From the NCBI RefSeq assembly GCF_000292245.2, contig NZ_ALPT02000027.1, forward strand, positions 1 to 54,542: a stretch of DNA of 54,542 nt, given 5' to 3'. Source of the DNA: Alkalihalobacillus alcalophilus ATCC 27647 = CGMCC 1.3604 (GTDB lineage: Bacteria; Bacillota; Bacilli; Bacillales; Bacillaceae_D). The notes under the pieces are model-generated. The model made no database searches. It was not told where the DNA came from and worked only from the letters and a program-made list of their open reading frames with translations. Made by a program: the position numbers and the translations under genes. Every line of letters starts with the position of its first letter. Positions within the stretch are counted from its first letter, which is position 1. Positions 43,836 to 52,634 of the stretch are shown here, in pieces.

Positions 43836-44195
43836 TTAAGGGAGTCTATGAACTACTCTAGCAGATGTAACTTGTTGTGTTTGGTTAGATAGATTTGTTA
43901 CGCTAAAATTTGCAGTCCAAGTTCTTAGTTGTTGGTTAGTTCGATAAGTATGCTGAATATTTCTAAGGACTCCAATTGTGTTATTTGAATCAATTGTTCT
44001 ATTACCTGAACCATCACCTGGGTTGAACCTTACCGCATGTGCACCACTTCCTGACCAAGTAAGATTCCATGTAGCTGTACCAGTAGTACCACGTACTTCT
44101 TGATTTGATGGACTGACACTTGCTGCCTCACTTACACTTTGAAAACCAACGAACGAAGCAAGAGCTAAGGTTGCTGCAAAAATCTATTTTTTCAT
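43836..44195 (-). pseudogene. Secreted small protein, codon 4 is TAG
   Basis: From ATG at 44195 the frame reads Met-Lys-Lys-stop, then IFAATLALASFVGFQSVSEA, a full signal peptide with AxA-type cleavage site, and a mature part of about 92 residues (VRGTTGTATWNLTWSGSGAH, later LRTWTANFSVTNLSNQTQQV, end VVHRLP). Only the amber codon at 44184-44186 breaks a 119-codon frame. The rest is intact, so either a recent mutation, read-through or a non-ATG start (ATT) applies. Mature part is beta-prone, Thr/Asn/Ser-rich, without Cys. Next to an FtsX/MacB-type exporter it could be a bacteriocin-like or surface-active protein. No family recognised. Confidence 0.6.
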
Positions 44196-44395
44196 CTTTA
44201 TTCCCCCATTATTATAAAATGACAGAAACAAATGATGTTTCTGTTAATTTATAATAACATAAAATAATGTAAATATGGTAATTTAATCAAAATAATATAA
44301 AATTTTGTGAGAATTTGAACGGATTAACTAATAGAAGAATCTCTTATTTGACTCAGGTTTTATTGAGTGCAAAAAGTATGAAAAGTTAAGCCTAT

Positions 44396-44469
44396 AGACT
44401 TCTTAACATAGCGAGAAGTCTTAGCCGCTTGTAAACGAAAGTGAGCGGACGGAAAGTCTATGACTTTCC
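44396..44469 (+). ncRNA. Three consecutive hairpins before the MazG-like gene
   Basis: AGACTTCT/AGAAGTCT (44396-44403, 44414-44421), CCGCT/AGCGG (44425-44429, 44444-44448) and GGAAAGTC/GACTTTCC (44451-44458, 44462-44469) follow one another within 74 nt. No T-run follows. It may be a structured leader or small RNA; it matches no riboswitch class I know. Confidence 0.35.
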
Positions 44470-44516
44470 TTATGCTAAAATAAAAAGAAAAATCTGATAA
44501 GGAGTCGTTGTTTGCC

Positions 44517-44891
44517 ATGAAGGAAGTTCAGCATTATTTAAAAGATTTTCAAAAAGAAAAAAATTGGGACATTCCAGAGAGTGAATTCCTCGAGACAAAA
44601 ATGGCGATTTTGAACAATTATATGCTCCTAACAACAGAGGTCAGTGAAGTGGCAGAAGAATTTAGAGGGATTTTTACAAAGACAAAACAACTTCAGCAAT
44701 CCGAGAATCTTACAGAGCAAGAAGCATTTTTACGAGCTAAAGAACTACATAAAGAAAACATAGGCAAAGAACTCGCTGATTGCATCGCTTATATCATGAA
44801 GTTTGCTAACTATTTCGAGATTGATATGGAGGAAAGCTTTTATAACAAAATGGAAGAAATCCAAAGGCGAATTTATATTGAAAGAAGATAA
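44517..44891 (+). CDS. MazG-like nucleotide pyrophosphohydrolase
   Basis: 124 aa, all-alpha. Motifs LTTEVSEVAEEFRGIF (EExxE-type metal site) and LADCIAYIMKFANYF (ExxD side) fit the MazG/dUTPase-like superfamily that hydrolyses (d)NTPs to monophosphate. Start ATG 44517; a TTG at 44508 lies closer to AAGGAG and is an alternative. The insert KQLQQSENLTEQEAFLRAKE between the two halves is long for the family. Substrate unknown. Confidence 0.75.
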   Translation: MKEVQHYLKDFQKEKNWDIPESEFLETKMAILNNYMLLTTEVSEVAEEFRGIFTKTKQLQQSENLTEQEAFLRAKELHKENIGKELADCIAYIMKFANYFEIDMEESFYNKMEEIQRRIYIERR

Positions 44892-44919
44892 CGAACAATG
44901 AAGATTATGGAGGAGGTTG

Positions 44920-47085
44920 ATGGAGCGTTTGTTAACAGTTGATGAGGTTCTAAATATAAAAGAACCAGCTAGTTTGGTCCATATGTCAATATCTACCGAT
45001 AATAAATGGCTTGCGTTTTGTTTAGACGAATATACAAAAAGTGAACAATCGATTGGTGTTTCAATGGCTGTCAAAGGTTATTCTCAATGGGTATGTAACC
45101 TTAAAACTAATGAAGCATTTCCTCTTACATCGGATGCGAATAGTAGTTGGGGAGGAGTCTGGTCCCCTGATGGGAAAACACTAGCCTTTTTTGCTGATAT
45201 AAAAGGGAAGGCTCAGCTTTGGTTGTGGGATTCTTTAAGTGGAGAGTTAAATGTAGCATCAGACAAAATCGTACGTCCTTTTTTTGGGTTTGAAAAACCG
45301 ATATGGATGAAAGATGGACGTAATATTATTGTGAAAACAATGCCTGATGGGCTATTTGAAGAAAGTAACTTTTATAATTTTGAAAATGATGAGTTGATTA
45401 CTAATGAATCGGTTAGTACAGTTAAAGTATTTAAAACAAAAGAAGGAAATGGAACGGAAGGAGACTCGGATTTACTGCAATGGTTTAATCGGTATCGGGC
45501 TGATATAAGTGTAATCGATGTAATTAAAAGAGCTAAAACGATACTTTGTCGTGGGCTGAAACCAGTAGGAATGCAGTTATCAAAAGATGGTAAGACCCTT
45601 GCATTCACTAATTGTTTGGGGGAAGAAAAAAGAGATTCTCAACAAAATATTTATGAATTATGGGTATGTCGTTTGGTAATGCAAGAACGACTTCAACCCA
45701 AATGTGTGGCCACTAATATTCGAATGGAGTATGGTATTGGTTTTAGCTGGGGATTAGATAATCATTCTATATATTATACGACAAGTGGATCGCTAGCTGA
45801 TGGTGGGTTGTGGGTAGTTCATACCTCTTCATTTGAAAAATCGCTTTTATATCATAATAAAAAGGTTCATTTAGGCCATGAATTTGAAATACCTAAACCT
45901 CTAGCTAATGGTAATGTAGCGATTGTTGCCAGAGGAAAGTTGTGGCATTATCGTTCTACATTGAACGAAATTGAAGAAGTTGTTACTGGGAAAGGACGAA
46001 TAGTAGTTGCCGCTCTTGGTATAGATGGAGAGCATATTTTAGTTCAGACACATGAGTCAAAAGCAGCCTTATATGTTTTTTGGAAGGTTAACTTAATAAC
46101 AGGAGAATTTATAAAGGTATTAGAGGAGCCTTTTGGTCACTTACCTTGGTTTGAAGGTGGGGCTGCAAGTAATTATCATAACGGAGAAGCGGTTCTTGCT
46201 TACTTTATTCAGAATGCTGACCAGCCACCAGCTTTGAAAGTACTTCATTTGAACACAAATGAATCTGAATTGGTAAATTTAACAACCTTAAATAATAAAC
46301 AGCTCGGATCTTCCCAAATCCTGACTTGGAGTTTGAAAGGACGTAAGATGAGAGGGGCTCTACTCTTGCCTCAAAATATAAAAGAACCACTTCCTGTGAT
46401 TATGAGAGTTTATGGGGGTGCTATGCAATCAGATTACATACGCCAGTTTGGATTAAGCTCTTCTAAATATGATAATCATCAATTGTTAGCATCCAGAGGT
46501 TATGCAGTATTTTTACCTGATTTGCCTATGTCTAGAGGAAATGAACCTGCAGATGAAATAACAGAAGCAGTTGAGGCGGCACTGGATGTGCTTGTTCAAC
46601 ATCCCAGTATAGATCCAGAGAGGATTGGCATCATTGGCCATTCATTTGGCGGCTACTCAGCACTTGTAGCAATCACAAGAATACAACGGTTTAATGCGGC
46701 AGTCGTCTCAGCTGGCATAGGTAATTTAATTTCTTTTTCGACCCACTTTGATGCTTATAATCCTGATCTTAACATGGTGTATGGTTTAGTAGAAGACGGA
46801 CAATTTAACTTAGGTAAGAACTTATGGGAAGAAAAGGAAAGGTATATAAGAAATTCTCCTTTATTTGATTTTCATAATATTAAAACGCCTGTACTTATTA
46901 TTCAAGGAACAAAAGATCATATATGTAAGGGAGAAGCTGGACCAATTTTTTCTGCATTAAATCGTTTAGATAAGACCGCACAGTTGGTTTTATATGATGA
47001 AGGTCATTGGCAAGGAGATTGGAAAGAGGAGAATATTAAGGATTATTATAAGCGAGTTTTCGATTGGTTTAAGTACTACCTTTAA
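44920..47085 (+). CDS. S9-family serine peptidase (acylaminoacyl-peptidase-like)
   Basis: 721 aa: N-terminal WD/beta-propeller of about 430 residues (VWSPDGKTLAFFADIKG, KDGKTLAFTN), then alpha/beta-hydrolase domain with VIMRVYGGAM, nucleophile motif GIIGHSFGGYSALVA, Asp in IIQGTKDHICKGEA and His in YDEGHW. Cleaves short peptides or acyl peptides in the cytosol. No signal peptide. Starts 28 bp after the MazG-like gene; likely the same transcript, terminated at 47098. Confidence 0.88.
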   Translation: MERLLTVDEVLNIKEPASLVHMSISTDNKWLAFCLDEYTKSEQSIGVSMAVKGYSQWVCNLKTNEAFPLTSDANSSWGGVWSPDGKTLAFFADIKGKAQLWLWDSLSGELNVASDKIVRPFFGFEKPIWMKDGRNIIVKTMPDGLFEESNFYNFENDELITNESVSTVKVFKTKEGNGTEGDSDLLQWFNRYRADISVIDVIKRAKTILCRGLKPVGMQLSKDGKTLAFTNCLGEEKRDSQQNIYELWVCRLVMQERLQPKCVATNIRMEYGIGFSWGLDNHSIYYTTSGSLADGGLWVVHTSSFEKSLLYHNKKVHLGHEFEIPKPLANGNVAIVARGKLWHYRSTLNEIEEVVTGKGRIVVAALGIDGEHILVQTHESKAALYVFWKVNLITGEFIKVLEEPFGHLPWFEGGAASNYHNGEAVLAYFIQNADQPPALKVLHLNTNESELVNLTTLNNKQLGSSQILTWSLKGRKMRGALLLPQNIKEPLPVIMRVYGGAMQSDYIRQFGLSSSKYDNHQLLASRGYAVFLPDLPMSRGNEPADEITEAVEAALDVLVQHPSIDPERIGIIGHSFGGYSALVAITRIQRFNAAVVSAGIGNLISFSTHFDAYNPDLNMVYGLVEDGQFNLGKNLWEEKERYIRNSPLFDFHNIKTPVLIIQGTKDHICKGEAGPIFSALNRLDKTAQLVLYDEGHWQGDWKEENIKDYYKRVFDWFKYYL

Positions 47086-47097
47086 GAGGGTAGAGCG

Positions 47098-47127
47098 AAA
47101 AAACACCTTTAAAGAGGTGTTTTTTTG
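47098..47127 (+). terminator. Terminator after the S9 peptidase gene
   Basis: AAAAAACACCT (47098-47108) pairs with AGGTGTTTTTT (47114-47124). Strong. Confidence 0.85.
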
Positions 47128-47284
47128 TTGAGAAGTATTTGTAATTAAATTATATCTTCATTTTTTAGAGGGTTTAACTTGGGTGGATAGATTGTTTTAT
47201 TAGTGAGAGATAATAAATAGTATTATATTTCTCGTGTGAAAAGTTAAAATTCTAAAAAAGACTTAGAACAAAAGCTTTATTAAA

Positions 47285-47353
47285 TTTTGTCACCCTTAAT
47301 TGTGACGAAATTGAGTTTTTATTTCATTGAGAGTGGCAGGGAAAGCGTTTACT
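47285..47353 (+). promoter_or_regulatory. mtl operon control region: MtlR-like dyad and cre
   Basis: TTTTGTCAC (47285-47293) and GTGACGAAA (47302-47310) form a near-perfect dyad with an 8-bp spacer, a likely MtlR activator site. GGAAAGCGTTTACT (47340-47353) is a strong CcpA cre. Mannitol induction and glucose repression are expected. Bases 47128-47284 before it show nothing clear. Confidence 0.6.
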
Positions 47354-47410
47354 CTAAAGGTAGAAATTATCTTAACTTTACTAACTCTTTATAATAAAAG
47401 GAGGATGAAT

Positions 47411-48829
47411 ATGTCGGAAAAGACGAGTTTTCGTACAAAGGTTCAACGTTTTGGAAGTAACTTAAGTGGCATGATTATGCCAAATATTGGTGCGTTTATT
47501 GCGTGGGGATTCATTACGGCGTTATTTATTGAGACGGGTTGGACACCTAATGAAAATTTAGCATCATTAGTTGATCCAATGATTCTTTATTTACTACCGT
47601 TATTAATTGGTTACACGGGCGGTAAGATGGTCTATGATGTCCGCGGGGGTGTCGTCGGTGCTACGGCTACACTTGGGGTTATTGTTGGTGCTGATATTCC
47701 AATGTTTATTGGTGCCATGATTATGGGACCACTTGGTGGGTACTTAATCAAAAAGTTTGATAAGTTAGTCGAAGGAAAAGTGAAATCAGGCTTTGAAATG
47801 CTTGTTAATAACTTTTCATCAGGAATTTTAGGGGCACTCTTAGCAATCTTAGCATTTGGTGGGGTTGGACCTATTGTTGTTACGTTAAGCGGTTGGTTAG
47901 CAAATGGTGTAAATACAATTATTAATTTAGGTTTATTGCCGCTTGCGAGCATTTTTATCGAACCAGCGAAAGTGTTATTCTTAAATAATGCAATTAATCA
48001 TGGGATTTTAAGTCCGATAGCCTTAGATCAGGCAGCTTCAGCAGGGAAATCGATTTTGTTCTTATTAGAGACAAATCCTGGTCCTGGTCTCGGTATTTTA
48101 TTAGCTTTTTGTATCTTTGGTAAAGGAATGGCGAAACAATCAGCACCTGGTGCCGTTGTAATTCATTTCTTAGGGGGAATTCACGAAATTTACTTCCCAT
48201 ACATTTTAATGAAACCTGCCCTTATTTTGGCGGCGATTGCAGGTGGAATGAGTGGAGTCTTTACATTTTCCCTACTTAATGCAGGGTTAGTAGCAACACC
48301 ATCACCAGGAAGTATTATCGCATTAATGGCGATGACACCACGTGGAGAATACTTTGCTGTTTTAGCCGGTGTAATTGTGGCGACTGCTGTTTCCTTCTTA
48401 ATTGCATCGATTATTTTAAAAACGGGTAAACAAGAAGAAGAGGATTTATCGTCTGCTGCGCAGAAAATGGAAGGTTTAAAAGGGAAAAAGAGTAGTGTTG
48501 CTTCTTCTTTTGAACAACAAAAAGTAGAGGCAACTCCTGCTCAAGAAGCAACAGACATTAATAAAATTGTTTTTGCTTGTGATGCTGGAATGGGTTCAAG
48601 TGCAATGGGGGCTTCTTTACTCCGAAATAAGTTAAAGAAAGCAGAAATTACGATGGATGTTACGAATACATCTATTAATAATTTGCCGGCGGATGCGGAT
48701 GTAGTAATTACTCACAAAGATTTAACAGACCGTGCTCGTGCAAAAAATCCAAATGCGGAGCATATCTCAGTAGAGAATTTCTTAAACAGTCCAAAGTACG
48801 ATGAGTTAATTGAGCGATTAAATAAATAA
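47411..48829 (+). CDS. mtlA: PTS mannitol-specific EIICB
   Basis: Start at ATG 47411 (MSEKTSFRTK), behind AAGGAGG at 47398-47404; the longer ORF start at 47327 is not needed. Membrane IIC part (residues ~1-335) with NIGAFIAWGFITALFIETGW and GGIHEIYFPYILMKP (the GxxE region), Gly-rich linker, then IIB with CDAGMGSSAMGAS, Cys being phosphorylated. 472 aa is typical of Bacillus MtlA without fused IIA. Imports mannitol as mannitol 1-phosphate. Confidence 0.95.
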   Translation: MSEKTSFRTKVQRFGSNLSGMIMPNIGAFIAWGFITALFIETGWTPNENLASLVDPMILYLLPLLIGYTGGKMVYDVRGGVVGATATLGVIVGADIPMFIGAMIMGPLGGYLIKKFDKLVEGKVKSGFEMLVNNFSSGILGALLAILAFGGVGPIVVTLSGWLANGVNTIINLGLLPLASIFIEPAKVLFLNNAINHGILSPIALDQAASAGKSILFLLETNPGPGLGILLAFCIFGKGMAKQSAPGAVVIHFLGGIHEIYFPYILMKPALILAAIAGGMSGVFTFSLLNAGLVATPSPGSIIALMAMTPRGEYFAVLAGVIVATAVSFLIASIILKTGKQEEEDLSSAAQKMEGLKGKKSSVASSFEQQKVEATPAQEATDINKIVFACDAGMGSSAMGASLLRNKLKKAEITMDVTNTSINNLPADADVVITHKDLTDRARAKNPNAEHISVENFLNSPKYDELIERLNK

Positions 48830-48848
48830 GGGAAAAGAGGGAGTTGCG

Positions 48849-50951
48849 TTGTACATTTCCGCACGAGAACGTTCGATATTAACGTTAATAGTGAAGCAGA
48901 ACGATGGAATACCATTATCTGATATAGCTAAGTCGTTGGAAGTTAGTACACGCACGATCCAACGTGACCTTAAAGGAATTGAGGATATATTAGCTGAGTT
49001 TAACTTGTCCTTAAAAAAAAGTATAAATGGGTTTGGGGTTGTAGGAAATCTAGATGACCGCGTAAATTTAATGTCTTTTCTAGGGACATTAGACCATGAA
49101 GAATACACCCCAGAGGAGCGCCAAGTTGTGCTCCTCTCTCACCTTTTACACGTGCGAGAACCTGTAAAGTTGTATGCATTAGCGAATGAATTGAATGTGA
49201 CGGTCGCGACCGTCAGTAATGATTTAATTAAAGTAGAAAAGTGGCTTAATCAATTCCAGTTGACCCTAATAAAGAAGCGTGGTTATGGGGTTGAGGTAGT
49301 TGGTGATGAAGTAATTATCCGCAGAGCTTTAAGTAAATTAATTAGTGAAAACTTAAATGAGGATTACTTCTATCAAATCCTTAGTGGTGTGGAAGAAGAA
49401 CAAACGGCTATTTCAAGAGTTGTCTTAAAGCGTCTGATGCATTATGTCGATTTGGCTACTGTAAAAAAGGTAAAAGATACGATCGACAAATGGCGGATTA
49501 CTTTAGTTGAGGAGATGGTTGATAGTTCATATGTTGGTTTAATCGTTCATGTTACATTGGCGATTGAGAGATTAAAACAAGGTGAGAGAATTGAGTTAAG
49601 AGGAGAGTATCTCGATTCTTTGCAAACGTATAAAGAGTTTGCCCTTGCCAAATCTTTAGCAGATGAGCTTGAAAAAGTGATGGATATCCAGATCCCAGAT
49701 GAAGAAGTTGGCTATATCTCGATGCATTTACGAGCTGTAAAATGGATGAATCAAAAAGAAGAGGTATTAGAAGGTTCAGATTTACAATTAGCTGTGACGG
49801 TTAAGAAATTTATTGATGAAGTAGGGAAGGAACTTAATCTCTCTTTAGCAGATGATGCTCTTTACCAAGGACTAGTCGCTCATTTAAAACCGGCAATGTA
49901 TCGAATGAGTCAAAGGATGAAAATTCATAACCCTCTTTTAGAAAAAATAAAAGACGATTATGCAGAGCTTTTTCACGCCGTCAAAACGGTTGCTAAACGT
50001 ATCTTTCATTCGTTGGATATTCCAGATGAAGAAATTGGTTTCCTTGTTATGCATTTTGGTTCTGTATTAGAAATTAGGCGTAAGAAAGCTGAATTAAAAG
50101 CATTGGTTATTTGTTCTAGTGGAATCGGCTCATCAAAGTTGTTAGCAAGTCGATTAAATAAGGAATTTCCGGAGATTACAATGTTGAAAAATGCCTCTCT
50201 ATTTGAATTAGGACAGTTTCAACTTAATGAATATGATCTAGTCATTTCAACGGTTCCATTACAAGGGGTCGACCATTACTTTCATGTGAAGCCGTTTCTA
50301 TCAAAAGATGAAGTGCAAACAATAAGAAACTATCTTGATAACGTCTTAACTGAAAAAGCGGTTGTTTGGAAAGAGAACGCTCTTCAACCTAAAAAAGGAA
50401 CAGCCCCACCATACAGTCAGCATTTTTTTAAAGTGGTTGGAGACATTAATGAAGATATCCAATTCATCTTACAACAATTTGAAGTCAAAGATTTAAAGCC
50501 TGATATTTTAGAGAATAACTTGGCATATTTATGCAAATCGTATCAAGAAAAGAAAATGATTGACTCCTATCAAGAGGTATTGTCAGCCTTGCTTGAACGA
50601 GAGAAATTAGGTGGTTTAGCGATTCCTGGAACGACATTAGCCTTGTTTCATACGCGACATCGACAAATTAAACAGCCGTTTTTCTCTGTTTATGACTTAC
50701 AAGAACCTCTTTTGAGACGAGGGATGGATAATCAAAGCATTTTAGTAAAGCGAATATTGATTTTATTAGCGCCAGAGGAATTTGCAGAACATCGGTTAGC
50801 TCTTATGAGTTATATTAGTGCTTTAATTATTGAAAGTGAGTCAACAATCCAATTGTTTGAGCAAGAGGAAGAAATAGAGATAAAACAATTCCTTGCCAAT
50901 CAATTTAAAACCTATTTGCAAGATATTTTTGAAAAGGAGTGGACAACATGA
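48849..50951 (+). CDS. mtlR: Mannitol operon activator, PRD-containing
   Basis: 700 aa. DNA-binding helix-turn-helix (LSDIAKSLEVSTRTIQRDLKGI, ~residues 18-40) and second winged helix, PRD1 and PRD2 (His motifs near EVGYISMHLRAV and EIGFLVMHFGSV), EIIB-like domain (LVICSSGIGSSKLLASRLNKEF), C-terminal EIIA-like domain (GLAIPGTTLALFHTRH). Phosphorylated by PTS proteins to sense sugar. Start TTG 48849, with AGAGGGAG upstream. Second gene of mtlA-mtlR-mtlF-mtlD. Confidence 0.93.
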   Translation: MYISARERSILTLIVKQNDGIPLSDIAKSLEVSTRTIQRDLKGIEDILAEFNLSLKKSINGFGVVGNLDDRVNLMSFLGTLDHEEYTPEERQVVLLSHLLHVREPVKLYALANELNVTVATVSNDLIKVEKWLNQFQLTLIKKRGYGVEVVGDEVIIRRALSKLISENLNEDYFYQILSGVEEEQTAISRVVLKRLMHYVDLATVKKVKDTIDKWRITLVEEMVDSSYVGLIVHVTLAIERLKQGERIELRGEYLDSLQTYKEFALAKSLADELEKVMDIQIPDEEVGYISMHLRAVKWMNQKEEVLEGSDLQLAVTVKKFIDEVGKELNLSLADDALYQGLVAHLKPAMYRMSQRMKIHNPLLEKIKDDYAELFHAVKTVAKRIFHSLDIPDEEIGFLVMHFGSVLEIRRKKAELKALVICSSGIGSSKLLASRLNKEFPEITMLKNASLFELGQFQLNEYDLVISTVPLQGVDHYFHVKPFLSKDEVQTIRNYLDNVLTEKAVVWKENALQPKKGTAPPYSQHFFKVVGDINEDIQFILQQFEVKDLKPDILENNLAYLCKSYQEKKMIDSYQEVLSALLEREKLGGLAIPGTTLALFHTRHRQIKQPFFSVYDLQEPLLRRGMDNQSILVKRILILLAPEEFAEHRLALMSYISALIIESESTIQLFEQEEEIEIKQFLANQFKTYLQDIFEKEWTT

Positions 50952-51379
50952 AACAAATTTTAGCAAAAGAAAACATTCAATTTAATGGACAAGCAAAAAC
51001 AAAAGAAGAGGCAATTAAAGAAGTAGGAGCGATTTTAACAGAAAAAGGGTATGTAAATCCAACTTATGTAGACAAAATGTTAGAAAGAGAAGAGCTTACT
51101 TCGACTTTTATGGGGAATATGCTAGCGATCCCTCATGGAACAGATGATGCCAAAAAAGAAGTGATAGCATCTGGATTGGCCGTTCAAATTTATAAAGAAC
51201 CGATTAATTGGAATGGTGAAAAGGTTCGTCTTGTCATTGGGATTGCCGGAGTTGGTGATGAGCATTTAGAAATTTTGTCTCAAATTGCCATTGTTTGTTC
51301 AGAAGAAGAAAATGTGAAGAAAATTGTTGAGGCGAGAGAGCCGAGTGAAGTATTAGCCCTATTCGAAGAGGTGAACTAA
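50948..51379 (+). CDS. mtlF: PTS mannitol-specific EIIA
   Basis: 143 aa from ATG 50948, overlapping the mtlR stop (ATGA), AAAGGAG upstream. Active-site motif MLAIPHGTDDAKK, His63 phosphorylated by HPr, then passes phosphate to MtlA. Normal length. Confidence 0.94.
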   Translation: MKQILAKENIQFNGQAKTKEEAIKEVGAILTEKGYVNPTYVDKMLEREELTSTFMGNMLAIPHGTDDAKKEVIASGLAVQIYKEPINWNGEKVRLVIGIAGVGDEHLEILSQIAIVCSEEENVKKIVEAREPSEVLALFEEVN

Positions 51380-52509
51380 TGATGAAGGCGGTCCATTTTG
51401 GAGCAGGTAATATCGGGAGAGGGTTTATCGGGTCTCTTTTACACCGTTCGGGTTATGAGGTTGTTTTCGTAGATGTCAATGCTGAAATAATTGATGAATT
51501 AAATCAAAAAAAGGCCTATACAGTTCATATTGCAGAAGAAAATGGACAGAATGAAACCGTCACAAATGTTAGAGGTTTAAACAGTCAAACTCAAATAGAG
51601 CAAGTGATTGAGGAAATTGCTTCCGCGGATATTGTGACGACTGCTGTTGGTCCAAACATTTTAAAATTCGTCGCCGAGCCGATTGCAAAGGGGTTAAAGC
51701 AACGAGCAGGGAAAGATGTATTTGTTATTGCTTGTGAAAATGCGATCGGGGCAACAGAGACGTTAAAGTCCCATATTGAGACGTATTTGACGGAACAAGA
51801 AATGGCCGAAATGGAAAAGGTCACAAGCTTCCCTAACTCAGCGGTTGATCGAATTGTACCGAATCAACAGCATGAAGAGCTTCTAACGGTAGCGGTTGAA
51901 CCTTTTTATGAGTGGGTTATCGATGAAGCGGCGATTCATACGAGTCGACCTGAAATTAGTGGTGCCACCTTTGTTCAGGACTTAACGCCTTATATTGAAA
52001 GAAAGCTATTTACGGTTAATACAGGACATGCGATGGTTGCTTATTTAGGATTTGCTAGAGGGATTGAAGCGATTAATGAAGCGATTGCTGATGAGACAAT
52101 TGAGCGTATGGTCAGAGGGGCTTTAGAGGAAACGTCGACCTTATTAACGGAGAAGTACGGCTTTGATCGTGCTGAGCATAAAAGGTATGTAGAAAAGATT
52201 TTAAACCGATTCAAAAACCCATATCTCTCTGATGATGTCAAACGAGTGGGGAGAGGTCCACTTCGAAAGCTTAGTTTTAATGAAAGATTTATTAAACCGG
52301 CCCGTCAATTAGTTGAACTTGGATATGAACCAAAGGCCTTATTAGAAGGAATCGAAGCGGCGTTTCAATTTGATGTTCAATCCGATGAGGAAAGTGTCCA
52401 GCTACAACAAATGTTGGCACAAAAAGAGCTAAAAGAAGTCATTGTTGAAGTAACAGGGTTAGATAAAAACAGTGCTCTTGTTGAAGAAATTGAGAAAAGA
52501 ATAAGCTAA
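51379..52509 (+). CDS. mtlD: Mannitol-1-phosphate 5-dehydrogenase
   Basis: 376 aa; NAD-binding GAGNIGRGFIGSLL, VDRIVPNQ, and KLFTVNTGHAMVAYLGFARG signatures of the polyol family. Oxidises mannitol 1-phosphate to fructose 6-phosphate. Starts at 51379, sharing a base with the mtlF stop, GAGGTG upstream (or the second ATG at 51382). Last operon gene. Confidence 0.95.
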   Translation: MMKAVHFGAGNIGRGFIGSLLHRSGYEVVFVDVNAEIIDELNQKKAYTVHIAEENGQNETVTNVRGLNSQTQIEQVIEEIASADIVTTAVGPNILKFVAEPIAKGLKQRAGKDVFVIACENAIGATETLKSHIETYLTEQEMAEMEKVTSFPNSAVDRIVPNQQHEELLTVAVEPFYEWVIDEAAIHTSRPEISGATFVQDLTPYIERKLFTVNTGHAMVAYLGFARGIEAINEAIADETIERMVRGALEETSTLLTEKYGFDRAEHKRYVEKILNRFKNPYLSDDVKRVGRGPLRKLSFNERFIKPARQLVELGYEPKALLEGIEAAFQFDVQSDEESVQLQQMLAQKELKEVIVEVTGLDKNSALVEEIEKRIS

Positions 52510-52512
52510 TTA

Positions 52513-52557
52513 AAAGTCGGTAGGGGAAACTTAAAGCGTTTCTTCACCGGCTTTTTT
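52513..52557 (+). terminator. Terminator after mtlD
   Basis: AAAGTCGGT with ACCGGCTTT and inner GGAAAC/GTTTC, then TTTTTT. Confidence 0.8.
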
Positions 52558-52634
52558 GTCGAAAATAAAGACTATCAAAAACAGGTCATTTATATTAGGA
52601 TAAAGGTATTGATAAAAAAACGAGGAGGAATAAG

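Noticed and set aside
43836..44195. Lactococcin 972 family assignment
   Set aside because: Gene neighbourhood is similar, but the mature sequence shows none of the remembered lactococcin 972 features, so only a bacteriocin-like possibility is kept.
47327..47410. N-terminal extension of MtlA
   Set aside because: It would cover the cre site and lacks family similarity; AAGGAGG precedes the ATG at 47411.
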